NCBI RefSeq assembly: GCF_008124525.1
Contig: NZ_VNHJ01000007.1
Location: forward strand, 143,592-207,591
DNA length: 64,000 bases
Origin: Oceanicella actignis
GTDB lineage: Bacteria > Pseudomonadota > Alphaproteobacteria > Rhodobacterales > Rhodobacteraceae
Direction: 5' to 3'
Shown piece by piece: positions 24,635 through 37,344 of the stretch. The notes beneath the pieces are model-generated. The model was not told the origin of the DNA, did no database searches, and saw only the letters and a program-made list of their open reading frames with translations. A program made the translations under genes and the position numbers. Every line of letters begins with the position of its first letter. The stretch's first letter is position 1.

Positions 24635-25651
24635 ATGCGCATGTTCCGCACCATCGCCGCCGGCGCCGCCGCGGCGCTGATCTCGACCGCCGCCATGGCG
24701 GCGGAATACACGCTCACCATCTCGAGCTGGGCGCCGCCGACCCATGGCATCAACGCCAAGATGTGGCCCGGTCTGATCAAGATGATCGAGGACGCCACCG
24801 ACGGCCGCGTCACCGCCGAGGTCAAGCTGGGCATCGCGCCCCCGCCCGCCCAGATGGACCTGGTGCAGGACGGCGCGGCGGACATGTCGATCATCTTCCA
24901 CGGCTATCAGGCCGGGCGCTTCGTCACCACCAAGCTCATCGAGCTGCCCGGCTACGAGGGCAGCGCCGAGGCCGCCTCGGCCGCCTACTGGCGCGTCTTC
25001 GAGAAACACCTGTCCAAGGCGAACGAGCATCGCGGCGTCAAGGTGATCGCGCTGCACACCCATGGCCCGGCGCAGCTGCACACCAACGTCAAGGTCACCG
25101 CGCTCGACCAAATCAAGGGGCTGAAGCTGCGCGTGCCCGGCGGCGTGGGCGGCGACGTGGGCGCGGCGCTTGGCGCGACGGGCATCAAGGTGCCGGCGCC
25201 CAAGGTCTACGAGACGCTGGCCTCGAAGGCGGCCGACGGCGTGGTGATCCCGATGGAAAGCCGCAAGGGCTTCCGCCTGGTCGAGGTCGCGCCCTATGTC
25301 TACCGCATGCCCGGCGGCTTCTACCGCGGCTCGTTCGCGATGATCATGAACGAGGACGCCTTCGCCGCCCTGCCCGAGGACATCCGCAAGGCGCTTGAGG
25401 AAAAGGTGTTCGGCGAGCCCGCCAGCCGCATGCTCGGCAAGGTCTGGGACGAGATCGACGCCATCGGCCTGGAAGAGACGCTCAAGACCCCGGGCAACGA
25501 GATCGTCGACGCCTCGGCCGAGGACGTGGCCGCCTACAAGCCCATCGCCGACAAGATCATCGCCAAGGTGCTGGACGAGGTCGCCGCCGCCGGCGTCGAC
25601 GCCAAGGCCGCCTACGCCATGATCCGCGAGGAAATGGCCAAGGCCGAGTGA
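24635..25651 (+). CDS. TRAP transporter solute-binding protein (DctP family)
   Basis: 338 residues with a signal peptide (cleavage after AMA, about residue 22). The mature protein starts EYTLTISSWAPPTHGIN, and the DctP core has the carboxylate-binding arginine in KGLKLRVPGG (about residue 166), which ion-pairs with an organic-acid ligand. It delivers the ligand to the DctQM permease across the inner membrane, driven by the Na+ or H+ gradient. GGAGG lies seven bases before ATG 24635. The ligand is probably an organic acid, but the sequence does not fix it. Followed by two strong hairpins before dctQ. Confidence 0.9.
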   Translation: MRMFRTIAAGAAAALISTAAMAAEYTLTISSWAPPTHGINAKMWPGLIKMIEDATDGRVTAEVKLGIAPPPAQMDLVQDGAADMSIIFHGYQAGRFVTTKLIELPGYEGSAEAASAAYWRVFEKHLSKANEHRGVKVIALHTHGPAQLHTNVKVTALDQIKGLKLRVPGGVGGDVGAALGATGIKVPAPKVYETLASKAADGVVIPMESRKGFRLVEVAPYVYRMPGGFYRGSFAMIMNEDAFAALPEDIRKALEEKVFGEPASRMLGKVWDEIDAIGLEETLKTPGNEIVDASAEDVAAYKPIADKIIAKVLDEVAAAGVDAKAAYAMIREEMAKAE

Positions 25652-25663
25652 CCCCGACCCCGA

Positions 25664-25722
25664 CGCCGGCGCGCAGGCGCCGGCGCGATCGGCCCTGACG
25701 CCCCGGGGCCCGCGCCCCGGGG
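25664..25722 (+). promoter_or_regulatory. two strong hairpins between dctP and dctQ
   Basis: Hairpin 1: CGCCGGCGC (25664-25672), loop GCAG, GCGCCGGCG (25677-25685). Hairpin 2: CCCCGGGGC (25701-25709), 4-base loop, GCCCCGGGG (25714-25722). Neither is followed by a T-run. They probably protect the dctP message or limit read-through, giving more binding protein than permease. Confidence 0.65.
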
Positions 25723-25768
25723 CCGCGCCCCCGCCCCCCTTTCCCGACGCATCAGCCCGGAGCCCGCG

Positions 25769-26278
25769 ATGTCCGCGTTCCTTCGCCTTGCGCGTCTGGC
25801 CTCGCTAGCGCCCGTCGCGGCGGCCTGCGCCGCGCTCTTCGCCCTCATGCTCATGACCTTCGCCGACGTGCTCATGCGCTCGGCGCTGGACGATCCGATC
25901 GAGGCGGCCACCGAGCTGACGCGCGTCTTCATGGCGATCATCGTCTTCTCGAGCCTGCCGGTGGTTTCGGCGCGGGGCGATCACATCTCGGTCGATCTTC
26001 TGGACCCGCTGTTTCGCGGCCGCGCGCGGCGGGTGCGCGACGCGCTGGTGGCGCTGGCCTGCGGGGCGATGCTGACCTGGCCGGCGGGGCAGGCCTGGAA
26101 GCTGGCGCTGCGCGCGCGCTCCTATGGCGACATGACCGAATACCTGCACATACCCCAATACCTGCCCGCCGGCTTCGTCAGCCTGATGACCTGGGCGGCG
26201 GCGGCGGCGCTGATCGCGCGCGGGGCGCTGCTGTTGCTGGCCCCGCACGCCCTTCGCGAAGAGGAGCCGGGCGCATGA
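25769..26278 (+). CDS. TRAP transporter small permease (DctQ family)
   Basis: 169 residues with four predicted membrane helices. The conserved DctQ pattern is present: F-x-D-V-x-x-R (TFADVLMRSAL, about 31-41), then ELTRVFMAIIVFSSLPVVSARGDHI with the usual G-D-H-I before helix 3, and the final helix ending near ALLLLAP. It connects the binding protein with the large permease in the inner membrane. It starts at ATG 25769 (GGAG upstream) after the double hairpin, and its stop overlaps the dctM start by four bases (ATGA). Confidence 0.9.
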   Translation: MSAFLRLARLASLAPVAAACAALFALMLMTFADVLMRSALDDPIEAATELTRVFMAIIVFSSLPVVSARGDHISVDLLDPLFRGRARRVRDALVALACGAMLTWPAGQAWKLALRARSYGDMTEYLHIPQYLPAGFVSLMTWAAAAALIARGALLLLAPHALREEEPGA

Positions 26279-27594
26279 CCGAGGCGCTGATCGGATTCGC
26301 CGCCGTTCTGGGGCTGGTTCTGCTGCGCGTGCCCATCGCCTTCGCCATGGGGCTGGTGGGCATGATCGGCTACGCGATGGAGACGAGCATGCGCGGCGCG
26401 GTCTCGATGGCCGGCCGGCTGCTGATCGACACGGCGCAGGATTACGGGCTGTCGGTGGTGCCGCTGTTCGTGCTCATGGGCCTGTTCGTGAACAAGGGCG
26501 GGCTGAGCCGCGAGCTTTACGCCGTCTCGCACGCCTTTCTGGGGCACCGGCGCGGCGGGCTGGCCATGGCCACCATCGTGGCGTGCGGAGGCTTCTCGGC
26601 GATCTGCGGCTCGTCGCTGGCCACGGCGGCGACCATGTCCAAGGTCGCCATGCCGCAGATGCGCCGCTACGGCTACGCCGACAGCCTGTCCACCGCCGCC
26701 ATCGCGGCGGGCGGCACGCTGGGCATCCTGATCCCGCCTTCGGTGATCCTGGTCATCTACGGGCTGCTGACCGAGACCTCGATCGGCAAGCTGTTCATCG
26801 CCGGGATCGTGCCGGGGCTGATGGGCGTGCTGTTCTACCTGGCCGCCGTGGCCTGGACGGTGCGGCGCAACCCGGCCGCCGGCCCGGCGGGCGAGCGCAC
26901 CGACTGGCGCGGGCGCCTGGCGGCGCTGCGCGACGTGTGGGCGGTGCTGCTGCTGTTCTTCCTGGTGATCGGCGGGCTTTACGGCGCGCTGGACGTGTGG
27001 CCGCTGCACCTGACCTTCTCGCCCACCGAGGCGGCGGGCATGGGCGCGACGGGCGCGTTCCTGATCGCGCTGGCGCGCGGCGGGCTTGACCTGCGCGGCA
27101 TCTTCCAGACCCTGCGCGAGACCGCCGACACCACCGCGACGCTGTTCGCGGTGCTGATCGGGGCGTGGATCTTCTCGAACTTCGTCAACATCGCCGGTCT
27201 GCCCGAGGCCCTGCGCGCCGTGGTGCAGGAGAACGCCGTCGCGCCCTGGATGGTGATCGCGCTGATCCTGGCGGTCTATCTGGCGCTGGGCTGCGTGTTC
27301 GAGTCGCTGTCGATGCTGCTGCTGACGGTGCCGATCTTCTTTCCCCTGGTGACGGGGCTGGGCTACGATCCCGTCTGGTTCGGCATCATCGTGGTGGTGG
27401 TGACCGAGATCAGCCTGATCACGCCGCCGGTGGGACTGAACGTGTTCATCCTCAAGGGCGTGGTGGGCGACGTCGGCACCGCCACGATCTTCCGCGGGGT
27501 CACGCCCTTCTGGGTCGCCGACATCCTGCGGCTGGCGCTTCTGGCGCTGGTTCCGGCCATCACGCTGTTCCTGCCCGAATCGATGGGTCCGTAA
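26275..27594 (+). CDS. TRAP transporter large permease (DctM family)
   Basis: 439 residues, 12 or so hydrophobic segments, the translocating subunit of a DctPQM-type importer. Family motifs visible: LRVPIAFAMGLVGMIGY at the N-terminus, FSAICGSSLATAATMSKVA (about 103-121), GGTLGILIPPSVILVIYG, and VTEISLITPPVGLNVFILKG near residue 390. Co-transcribed with dctP-dctQ and followed 37 bases later by an SDR gene, with a short GGCCCG/CGGGCC hairpin in the gap. Substrate unknown. Confidence 0.93.
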   Translation: MTEALIGFAAVLGLVLLRVPIAFAMGLVGMIGYAMETSMRGAVSMAGRLLIDTAQDYGLSVVPLFVLMGLFVNKGGLSRELYAVSHAFLGHRRGGLAMATIVACGGFSAICGSSLATAATMSKVAMPQMRRYGYADSLSTAAIAAGGTLGILIPPSVILVIYGLLTETSIGKLFIAGIVPGLMGVLFYLAAVAWTVRRNPAAGPAGERTDWRGRLAALRDVWAVLLLFFLVIGGLYGALDVWPLHLTFSPTEAAGMGATGAFLIALARGGLDLRGIFQTLRETADTTATLFAVLIGAWIFSNFVNIAGLPEALRAVVQENAVAPWMVIALILAVYLALGCVFESLSMLLLTVPIFFPLVTGLGYDPVWFGIIVVVVTEISLITPPVGLNVFILKGVVGDVGTATIFRGVTPFWVADILRLALLALVPAITLFLPESMGP

Positions 27595-27631
27595 GGCGCG
27601 GGCCCGCAGGCGGGCCGGCAAGGAGGACGCG

Positions 27632-28438
27632 ATGAAGGACATGCAGGGCCGCCGCGCGGCGGTGACGGGTTCGGCCACGGGGCTTGGGCGGGCGATCGCG
27701 CTCAAGCTGGCCGAGCGCGGCGCGGACGTGATCGTCAACTGCGCGCGCAGCCTGGACGAGGCCGAGCGCACCGCCGACGAGATCCGCGCGCTGGGCGTCG
27801 AGGCGCGCGTGGTGCAGGCCGACGTGGCCCGCGAAGAGGGCTGCGCCGCCCTCGCCCGCGCCGCCGCCGACTGGGGCGCGCTGGACATGCTGGTCAACAA
27901 CGCCGGCATCACCCGCCACGCCCCCGATCATGGCGACATGGACGCGCTGTCGGCGCAGGACTTCCTGGACGTCTACGCGGTGAACGTGGTCGGCGCCTTC
28001 ATGGCCACCCGCGCCATGCGCCCCCTGCTCGAGGCGGCGGCCGCGGCGTCGGGGCGGGCCTCGGCGGTGCTCAACACCTCGTCCATCGCGGGGGTGACGG
28101 GGATCGGCTCGTCGGTGGCCTATGCGGCGTCCAAGGGCGCGCTCAACACCATGACCCTTTCGCTGGCGCGGGCGCTGGCGCCGAGCATCCGCGTCAACGC
28201 CATCTGCCCCGGCTTCATCGGCACGCGCTGGTTCCGCAAGCTGATGGACGACGACGCCTACGCCCGCCAGGTCGAGCAGGTGAAGGCCCGCACCCCGCTG
28301 CGCGCCGCCTCCGAGGCCGAGGACATCGCCGACGCCGCCCTGTTCCTGCTGTCGGACGCGGCGCGCCACGTGACGGGCGAGCTCCTGTCGGTGGATGCGG
28401 GGCTGCATCTGGGCTTCGCGCCGCTCAAGGCGCGCTGA
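27632..28438 (+). CDS. SDR-family NAD(P)-dependent oxidoreductase
   Basis: 268 residues, complete classical SDR: TGSATGLGRAIAL (nucleotide loop), NNAG at about residue 89, catalytic Ser in LNTSSIAGV, and YAASK (Tyr about 165, Lys 169). The C-terminus has TGELLSVDAGLHLGF. The cysteine-containing loop CARSLDEAER after beta-2 may favour NADP(H). AGGAGG lies upstream of ATG 27632. Its position directly after dctM suggests it oxidises or reduces the imported compound or a product of it. Confidence 0.9.
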   Translation: MKDMQGRRAAVTGSATGLGRAIALKLAERGADVIVNCARSLDEAERTADEIRALGVEARVVQADVAREEGCAALARAAADWGALDMLVNNAGITRHAPDHGDMDALSAQDFLDVYAVNVVGAFMATRAMRPLLEAAAAASGRASAVLNTSSIAGVTGIGSSVAYAASKGALNTMTLSLARALAPSIRVNAICPGFIGTRWFRKLMDDDAYARQVEQVKARTPLRAASEAEDIADAALFLLSDAARHVTGELLSVDAGLHLGFAPLKAR

Positions 28439-28584
28439 GCCGCGCCCGGCCGCCGCGCCTCGCGGCCCCGGCCGCGCCGCCCGCGATCCGTCGCGCCCCT
28501 GATCCGTCGCCCTGCCCCGCGCCCGCGGCCCGGCCGCGTCCGGCGCCGCCCCCGCGCCGCCGCCCCGCTCCGCCCGCGCCGGCA

Positions 28585-29319
28585 TCAGTCGCCCGCGGCC
28601 GCGCCTTGACCGGCGCCGGCGCGACCCGCGGCCGCGGCCGCCTCGTGATGTCGGCGGATCGCCTCGTAGGCCTCGTTGATGGCGGCCATACGGGCATTGG
28701 CCAGGCGGATTCCCTCTTCGGGAACGCCGCGCGCCAGCAGACGGTCGGGGTGGGTCTCGCGCACCAGCCGGGCGCGGGCGCGACGCGCCTCTTCGAGGCT
28801 GGCGCCCGGGCTCAGGCCCAGCACCTCCCACGGGTCGGGCGGCGCGCCGGGGACGTAGCGCGCGATCAGGGCGCGCCAGACCCGCTCGTCCAGGCCGAAG
28901 ATCTCCCACACCCGGCGCAGGAACCCCTCCTCGGCGGGGTCGAATCGCCCGTCCGCGGCGGCGATGTGGAACAGCCCCTCGAGCAGATGGGCAAGGGGCT
29001 CCTTGCGGTCGCGGAACATGCGCGCGATGCGCCGCGCATAGCCCTCGAAGCCGGCCACGTCGCCGCGCGCCAGGTCGAAGACGCGCGCGGCCGCGGCCTC
29101 GTCGCGGGGCGGGATGCGGAACACCTCGCGAAAGGCGGCGACCTCGTCGCGGGTGACGCGGCCGTCTGCCTTGGCCATCTTGGCGCCCAGCGCGATGACG
29201 GCGATGGCGAAGCCGGCGCTCCGTTCGGGGGGCGTGCGCAGGCGGTCGAACACCGAGGCGAGCGACTCGCCCTGGCGCAACGCCGCGATCAGCTCGCCGA
29301 TGCGTGACCAGATGGACAT
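28585..29319 (-). CDS. DjlA-like protein: TerB domain plus C-terminal J-domain
   Basis: 244 residues. The N-terminal ~150 residues form a TerB-like helical domain with acidic metal-type motifs (MAKADGRVTRDEVAAFREVF and AAADGRFDPAEEGFL). The C-terminal ~65 residues are a J-domain with the HPD motif (RETHPDRLL, about residue 202), which stimulates DnaK ATPase. E. coli DjlA has an N-terminal membrane anchor; none is evident here. Start ATG 29319. It is divergent from the oxoprolinase and convergent with the SDR; a 146-base G+C-rich gap follows with no feature that I can identify. Confidence 0.88.
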   Translation of the reverse strand: MSIWSRIGELIAALRQGESLASVFDRLRTPPERSAGFAIAVIALGAKMAKADGRVTRDEVAAFREVFRIPPRDEAAAARVFDLARGDVAGFEGYARRIARMFRDRKEPLAHLLEGLFHIAAADGRFDPAEEGFLRRVWEIFGLDERVWRALIARYVPGAPPDPWEVLGLSPGASLEEARRARARLVRETHPDRLLARGVPEEGIRLANARMAAINEAYEAIRRHHEAAAAAGRAGAGQGAAAGD

Positions 29320-29380
29320 GGGCGGACCTTATCCCGCCGCGGGCCGGGCCTCCAGCCCCGCGCGCCCGCCCGCGCGCGCG

Positions 29381-29409
29381 TTGCGCCGCGCCGCGCCGGG
29401 CGCTAGGCA
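29381..29409 (+). promoter_or_regulatory. probable promoter of the hydantoinase/oxoprolinase gene
   Basis: TTGCGC (29381-29386), 17 bases, TAGGCA (29404-29409), about 50 bases before ATG 29458. The -35 box is identical to that ahead of dctP. Confidence 0.45.
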
Positions 29410-29457
29410 TGAGGCGGGCGCCCCGCGCTTCGGGGCCCGCATGGCAGGAGGACGACG

Positions 29458-33081
<3,624 letters not shown>

Positions 33082-33151
33082 ACGGCAACCCGGGGGCGGC
33101 GCGGGCGCGCCGCCCCGCCGCCGGGCGGCGGCGCGCGAAAGGAGCGCAAGC

Positions 33152-33367
33152 ATGGCCATTCTCATCTGGATCGGCGCGGCGATGGCGGCTGCGGGGCTGG
33201 GCGGGTTGATCTGGTGCATCGTCCAGGCGCTGCGCCTGCGCCGCCAGGCCCCCGACGCCGAAGCCGCGCGCAGGCGGCTTGCCCGGCTGCAGGCCGCGAA
33301 CCTCGCCTCGGTCGCGTTGGGCTTTCTGGGGCTTGCGCTGGCGGCGGCGGGCGTCATTCTGTCCTGA
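33152..33367 (+). CDS. small two-helix membrane protein
   Basis: 71 residues: helix 1 AILIWIGAAMAAAGLGGLIW (2-21), a basic cytoplasmic-type segment with RRRLARLQAANL, and helix 2 ASVALGFLGLALAAAGVIL (about 52-70). AGGAG lies seven bases before ATG 33152. Family not recognised. It sits 70 bases after the oxoprolinase and 35 bases before the MscS gene, so it is probably co-transcribed with the channel. Two short helices joined by a basic loop suggest an accessory membrane peptide. Confidence 0.7.
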   Translation: MAILIWIGAAMAAAGLGGLIWCIVQALRLRRQAPDAEAARRRLARLQAANLASVALGFLGLALAAAGVILS

Positions 33368-33402
33368 GGGCGCAAGGACGCCTGACCGCGAAAGGGCGAT
33401 CG

Positions 33403-34743
33403 ATGGAAGAAGAACTGGCGCCGCTCGCCGCAAGCGCGCGCGCCCTGGCGCTCGAGGCGCTGAACTGGCTGGATGCGCGGCTCTTGTCGCTGGCCAGCGC
33501 CTACCAGCTGGCGGCCATGGCCGCGGCGCTGGCGGCGGCGTTCCTGGCGCATCGGCTGATCCGCCGCGCGCTCGAGCGCATCGCCGCGCGCCCCATGCCG
33601 CGGCTGCTTCGTCAGGCGCTGCGCACCGCCTCGTCGATCAGCCTGCCGGTGGCGTGGACGGCGGGCATGTGGATCTCCATGGCCGTTCTGCGCGACTTCG
33701 GCCAGCCCGTGGCGCTGCTGCGCCTGACCGCAAGCCTGGTGAACGCCTGGGTGGCGATCCGCATCGTCACGGTCCTGATCCCGAGCGCGGGCTGGGCGTC
33801 GGCCTTCGCCTGGTGCGCGTGGAGCGTGGCGGCGCTGAACGCGCTGGGGCTGCTCGATCCCACCGTCGAGACGCTGCGCGAGATCGGGCTGAACGTGGGC
33901 GGCGCGCGCATCACGGCCTGGTCGGCGCTCAAGGGCGCGGCGCTGACGGCGGCGCTGGTCTGGGGGGCCAACCTGGCGTCCGGGCTGCTCGAGGGCCGGC
34001 TGCAGCGCGCCCGGGCCATGAGCCCTTCGATGCGGGTGCTGATCGGCAAGGCCGCGCGCTACCTGGCGATCGCGCTGGCCATCACGGCGGGCCTCGGCGC
34101 GGCGGGCATCGACCTGACGGCGCTGGCGATCTTCTCGGGCGCGATCGGCGTGGGCATCGGCCTTGGCATGCAGCGCACCGTCGCCAACCTGGTGGCGGGC
34201 TTCGCGCTGCTGGCGGACCGCTCGCTCAAGCCCGGCGACGTGATCGAGATCGAGACCGCCTCGGGCGCCACCTATGGCGTGGTGCGGATGATGGGCGCGC
34301 GCTACGTCGCCGTGCAGGCGCGCGACGGCACCGAGACGCTGATCCCAAACGAGCTGCTCATCACCAGTCCGGTCACGAACTGGACCTACTCGAACAAGGC
34401 GGTGCGGCGCTCGATCTCGGTGGGCGTCGCCTACAGCTCGGACGTCGAGAAGGCCATGGAGCTGTGCCTGGACGCCGCCAGGCGGACGCCGCGCGTGCTC
34501 AGGGCGCCCGAACCGGTGTGCCTGCTGCGCGGCTTCGGCGACAGCTCGGTCGATCTGGAGCTGCGCATCTGGATCGACGACCCGGAGGGGGGCGTGTCGA
34601 ACGTGGCCTCGGAGGTCAACCTGCACATCTGGCGCCTGTTCCGCGCGCACGGCATCGAGATACCCTTCCCCCAGCGCGACGTGAACTTCCGCACGCCGCT
34701 GCCGGTCGAGCTGCGCCGCCCGCCCCGGCGCCCCGAGGCCTGA
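33403..34743 (+). CDS. MscS-family mechanosensitive ion channel
   Basis: 446 residues. Four to five N-terminal helices precede the MscS core; the pore helix TM3 is in LAIFSGAIGVGIGLGMQRTV (about 245-264), followed by the signature NLVAGFALLADRSLKPGDVI and the beta domain (IETASGATYGVVRMMGARYV). The C-terminal mixed alpha/beta domain ends at about residue 440. It opens under membrane tension to release solutes during hypo-osmotic shock. The long N-terminus puts it among the mid-sized YnaI/YbdG-like members. Start ATG 33403; it follows the small membrane protein gene. Confidence 0.9.
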   Translation: MEEELAPLAASARALALEALNWLDARLLSLASAYQLAAMAAALAAAFLAHRLIRRALERIAARPMPRLLRQALRTASSISLPVAWTAGMWISMAVLRDFGQPVALLRLTASLVNAWVAIRIVTVLIPSAGWASAFAWCAWSVAALNALGLLDPTVETLREIGLNVGGARITAWSALKGAALTAALVWGANLASGLLEGRLQRARAMSPSMRVLIGKAARYLAIALAITAGLGAAGIDLTALAIFSGAIGVGIGLGMQRTVANLVAGFALLADRSLKPGDVIEIETASGATYGVVRMMGARYVAVQARDGTETLIPNELLITSPVTNWTYSNKAVRRSISVGVAYSSDVEKAMELCLDAARRTPRVLRAPEPVCLLRGFGDSSVDLELRIWIDDPEGGVSNVASEVNLHIWRLFRAHGIEIPFPQRDVNFRTPLPVELRRPPRRPEA

Positions 34744-34895
34744 CCGCGCCATCGGCGGCCGCGGTCGGGGGTCGGAGGCGGGGGACCAGAGACGCGGGAC
34801 CGGAGGCGGGGCGCGGAAGCGGGCGCGGCGGAGCGCGCCTCATCGCCCAAGGCCGCCGCGCCGTCGGGGACCGCCGCGCCGCATCGTCGGGAGCG

Positions 34896-35888
34896 TCACA
34901 GCGTCAGCACGCCCCAGGCCCAGCCGATGATGCGCTGCGCGACGGGCACGGTCATGCCCGGGCTGCGCAAGGCGCCGGCCAGCACATGGCGGTTCGGATC
35001 GTCGCCCGGACCGGGGGCGACCTTGTGCGCCACCTTGGGCCCGCCCCAGGCGGCGAAGACGCGCTCGGTCTCGGCGGGGTCGACCACCCGATCCTCGGGC
35101 GACCAGATGAACAGCGCCGGCGTGCGCGCCCTTGCGTAATCGGCCGCGCGCGCCGCCTTGACCAGCGCCGCCATGGGCAAGAGCGCCTCGAAGGGATAGC
35201 GCAGCGTCCACCAGCGCGCATGCCCTTCGCTCAGCGGCTCGGACACGATCTCGTCGCCCGCGACCAGGCGCAGGACCGGATCGGCGAAGGGCAGCGTCAA
35301 CAGGTCCGCCCCCGCCGCGCGGACGCGGAAATTGGGCGAGACCAGCACGATGCCCCCGACGCGCGTCATCCAGTCGGGGCGCAGCGCGGCCATGGCCGCC
35401 AGCGTGCCGCCGGTCGAGGTCGCGATGACCAGGACGCGCCCGCCCAGCATGCGGCCGATCTCGAGCGCCTCGGCCGTGTCCTCGAACCAGGCGCGCGTGT
35501 CGGCCTGCGCCAGCGCCGCGCCGTCGCGCCCATGCCCGCGCAGCCGCGCGAAGAACAGGTTCGCCCCCAGCGCGCGCGCCACCAGGTCGGGAACCGGGCG
35601 CAGCTCTTGCTTGGTGGCCGAGAAGCCGTGCAGATACACAACCGAAACCGGCGTCGGCGCCGGCGCCGCCGGGTTGGCCCACACGATCTCCTTCTGCGCG
35701 CCGGGGCGCAGGCCGGGCACGGCGGCCTCGCGCGCGGCCAGCCACGCTTCCAGCCGCGCGAATTCCGGCAGGGCGGGCGGCGCGGCGGCGTCGTCGAAGC
35801 GCGCGCGCGGACCGAACAGCAGCGCCGCGGCGATCGCCACCGACAGCGCCGCCGCCAGATGGGCGCCCAGCCGCAGCCAGCGCCTCAC
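34896..35888 (-). CDS. membrane-anchored/exported alpha/beta hydrolase
   Basis: 330 residues. A hydrophobic N-terminal segment (LGAHLAAALSVAIAAALLFG, about 6-25) may be a signal or anchor. The fold motifs are VVYLHGFSATKQE (oxyanion hole), the nucleophile elbow ATSTGGTLAAMA (Ser about residue 152) and a histidine late in the chain (PNRHVLAG). Likely an esterase or lipase-like enzyme outside the cytoplasm; no specific substrate. GTG 35888 overlaps the aminotransferase stop (GTGA), so it is translationally coupled to that gene. The 150 bases before the MscS stop are featureless and G-rich. Confidence 0.82.
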   Translation of the reverse strand: MRRWLRLGAHLAAALSVAIAAALLFGPRARFDDAAAPPALPEFARLEAWLAAREAAVPGLRPGAQKEIVWANPAAPAPTPVSVVYLHGFSATKQELRPVPDLVARALGANLFFARLRGHGRDGAALAQADTRAWFEDTAEALEIGRMLGGRVLVIATSTGGTLAAMAALRPDWMTRVGGIVLVSPNFRVRAAGADLLTLPFADPVLRLVAGDEIVSEPLSEGHARWWTLRYPFEALLPMAALVKAARAADYARARTPALFIWSPEDRVVDPAETERVFAAWGGPKVAHKVAPGPGDDPNRHVLAGALRSPGMTVPVAQRIIGWAWGVLTL

Positions 35889-37279
35889 AGCGCCCCTTCG
35901 CGCTCGAGCCGCTCGGCCAGATCGTCGAGCGTGCGGCGCGCGCGCGCGCCCAGCTCGTCGATCTCGTCCTCCGAGATCACCAGCGGCGGCGCGATGATCA
36001 TCGTGTCGCCCACCGCGCGCATGACCAGCCCGTTGCGCACGGACAGGTCGCGGCACAGCGCCCCCGCGCCCACATGCTCGGGGAAGCGCGCCATGTCGGG
36101 CTTCGAGCGCACCAGCTCGAGCGCGCCGACCAGCCCGCGGCAGCGCGCCTCGCCCACCAGCGGATGGTCGGCCAGCGCGCGCCAGACCTGCGCCAGGCGC
36201 GGCGCGGCGATCCGAGCGGCGCGCTCGACCAGGCGCTCTTCCTGCATGATGCGCAGATTGGCCAGCCCCGCCGCCGCCGCCGCCGGATGGCCCGAATAGG
36301 TGAAGCCGTGGAAGAACTCGCCGGCCTTGTCGATCACCGGCCCGGCGACGCGGTCCGAGATGAGCACGCCGCCCATGGGCTGATAGCCCGAGGTCATGCC
36401 CTTGGCGATGGGCATCAGGTCGGGCTCGATGCCGAAGGTCTCGGACCCCCACCACGCGCCGGTGCGCCCGAAGCCGCAGATCACCTCGTCGGCGACCAGC
36501 AGGATGTCGCGCTCGCGGCAGATGCGCTGGATCTCGGGCCAGTAGCTGTCGGGCGGGATGACGACGCCGCCCGCGCCCTGGATAGGTTCGGCGACGAAGG
36601 CGCAGACATTGTCGGCGCCCAGCTCGTCGATCATGGCCTCGAGCTCGCGCGCGCGCGCGAGGCCGAATTCCTCGGGGGTCATGCCGCTGTCGCGCCCCTC
36701 GCCGAACCAGTAGGGCTGGCCGATATGGCGCACGCCCTCGATGGGCAGGCCGGACTGGGCGTGCATCGGCGCCATGCCCCCGAGGCTGGCCGCGGCCACG
36801 GTCGAGCCGTGATAGCCGTTGCGCCGGGCGATGAAGATCTTTTTCGAGGGCTTGCCCATGCAGTCCCAGTAGACCCGCGCAAGGCGGAACACGGTGTCGT
36901 TCGCCTCGGAACCCGAATTGGTGAAGAACACCCGGTTCATGTGCGCCGGGGCCTGGGCGCACAGGGCCTCGGCGAACTCGGCCGCGGCGGGATGGGTGCA
37001 CTGGAAGAAGGTGTTGTAGTAGGGCAGCTCGCGCATCTGGCGGGCGACGGCCTCGACGATCTCTTCGCGGCCATAGCCGACGTTGACGCACCACAGCCCG
37101 GCCATGCCGTCGAGGATGCGCGCGCCTTCGCTGTCGGTCAGCCACACGCCCTCGGCCTTGACGATCACGCGCGCGCCCTTGGCGTTCAGATCCTTGGTGT
37201 CGGTGAAGGGGTGCCAGTGATGGGCGGCGTCGATGGCCTGGTATTCGGCCGTGGTTCGGATGTTGCGGTGCAGCGTCAT
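35885..37279 (-). CDS. class III aminotransferase, probably putrescine/omega-amino acid:pyruvate
   Basis: 464 residues, fold-type I PLP enzyme. N-terminal HHWHPFTDTKDLNAKGARV, the phosphate loop TNSGSEANDTVFRLAR (about 118-133), the aromatic YHGSTVAAASLGG, the aspartate in LLVADEVICGFGRTG, and the PLP lysine in MPIAKGMTSGYQPMGG (about 288) fit the SpuC/omega-transaminase branch. It would move the amino group from a diamine or omega-amino acid to pyruvate. The neighbouring GntR regulator and the divergent agmatinase suggest putrescine as substrate. Start ATG 37279 with AAGGGA upstream; the hydrolase gene overlaps its end. Confidence 0.85.
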   Translation of the reverse strand: MTLHRNIRTTAEYQAIDAAHHWHPFTDTKDLNAKGARVIVKAEGVWLTDSEGARILDGMAGLWCVNVGYGREEIVEAVARQMRELPYYNTFFQCTHPAAAEFAEALCAQAPAHMNRVFFTNSGSEANDTVFRLARVYWDCMGKPSKKIFIARRNGYHGSTVAAASLGGMAPMHAQSGLPIEGVRHIGQPYWFGEGRDSGMTPEEFGLARARELEAMIDELGADNVCAFVAEPIQGAGGVVIPPDSYWPEIQRICRERDILLVADEVICGFGRTGAWWGSETFGIEPDLMPIAKGMTSGYQPMGGVLISDRVAGPVIDKAGEFFHGFTYSGHPAAAAAGLANLRIMQEERLVERAARIAAPRLAQVWRALADHPLVGEARCRGLVGALELVRSKPDMARFPEHVGAGALCRDLSVRNGLVMRAVGDTMIIAPPLVISEDEIDELGARARRTLDDLAERLEREGAL

Positions 37280-37344
37280 GTCGTTTCCCTTGCAATGCGG
37301 ACGGCGCGGGTCCGCCGCGAAATTTCCCTGGCCCCTCGGGCGGT

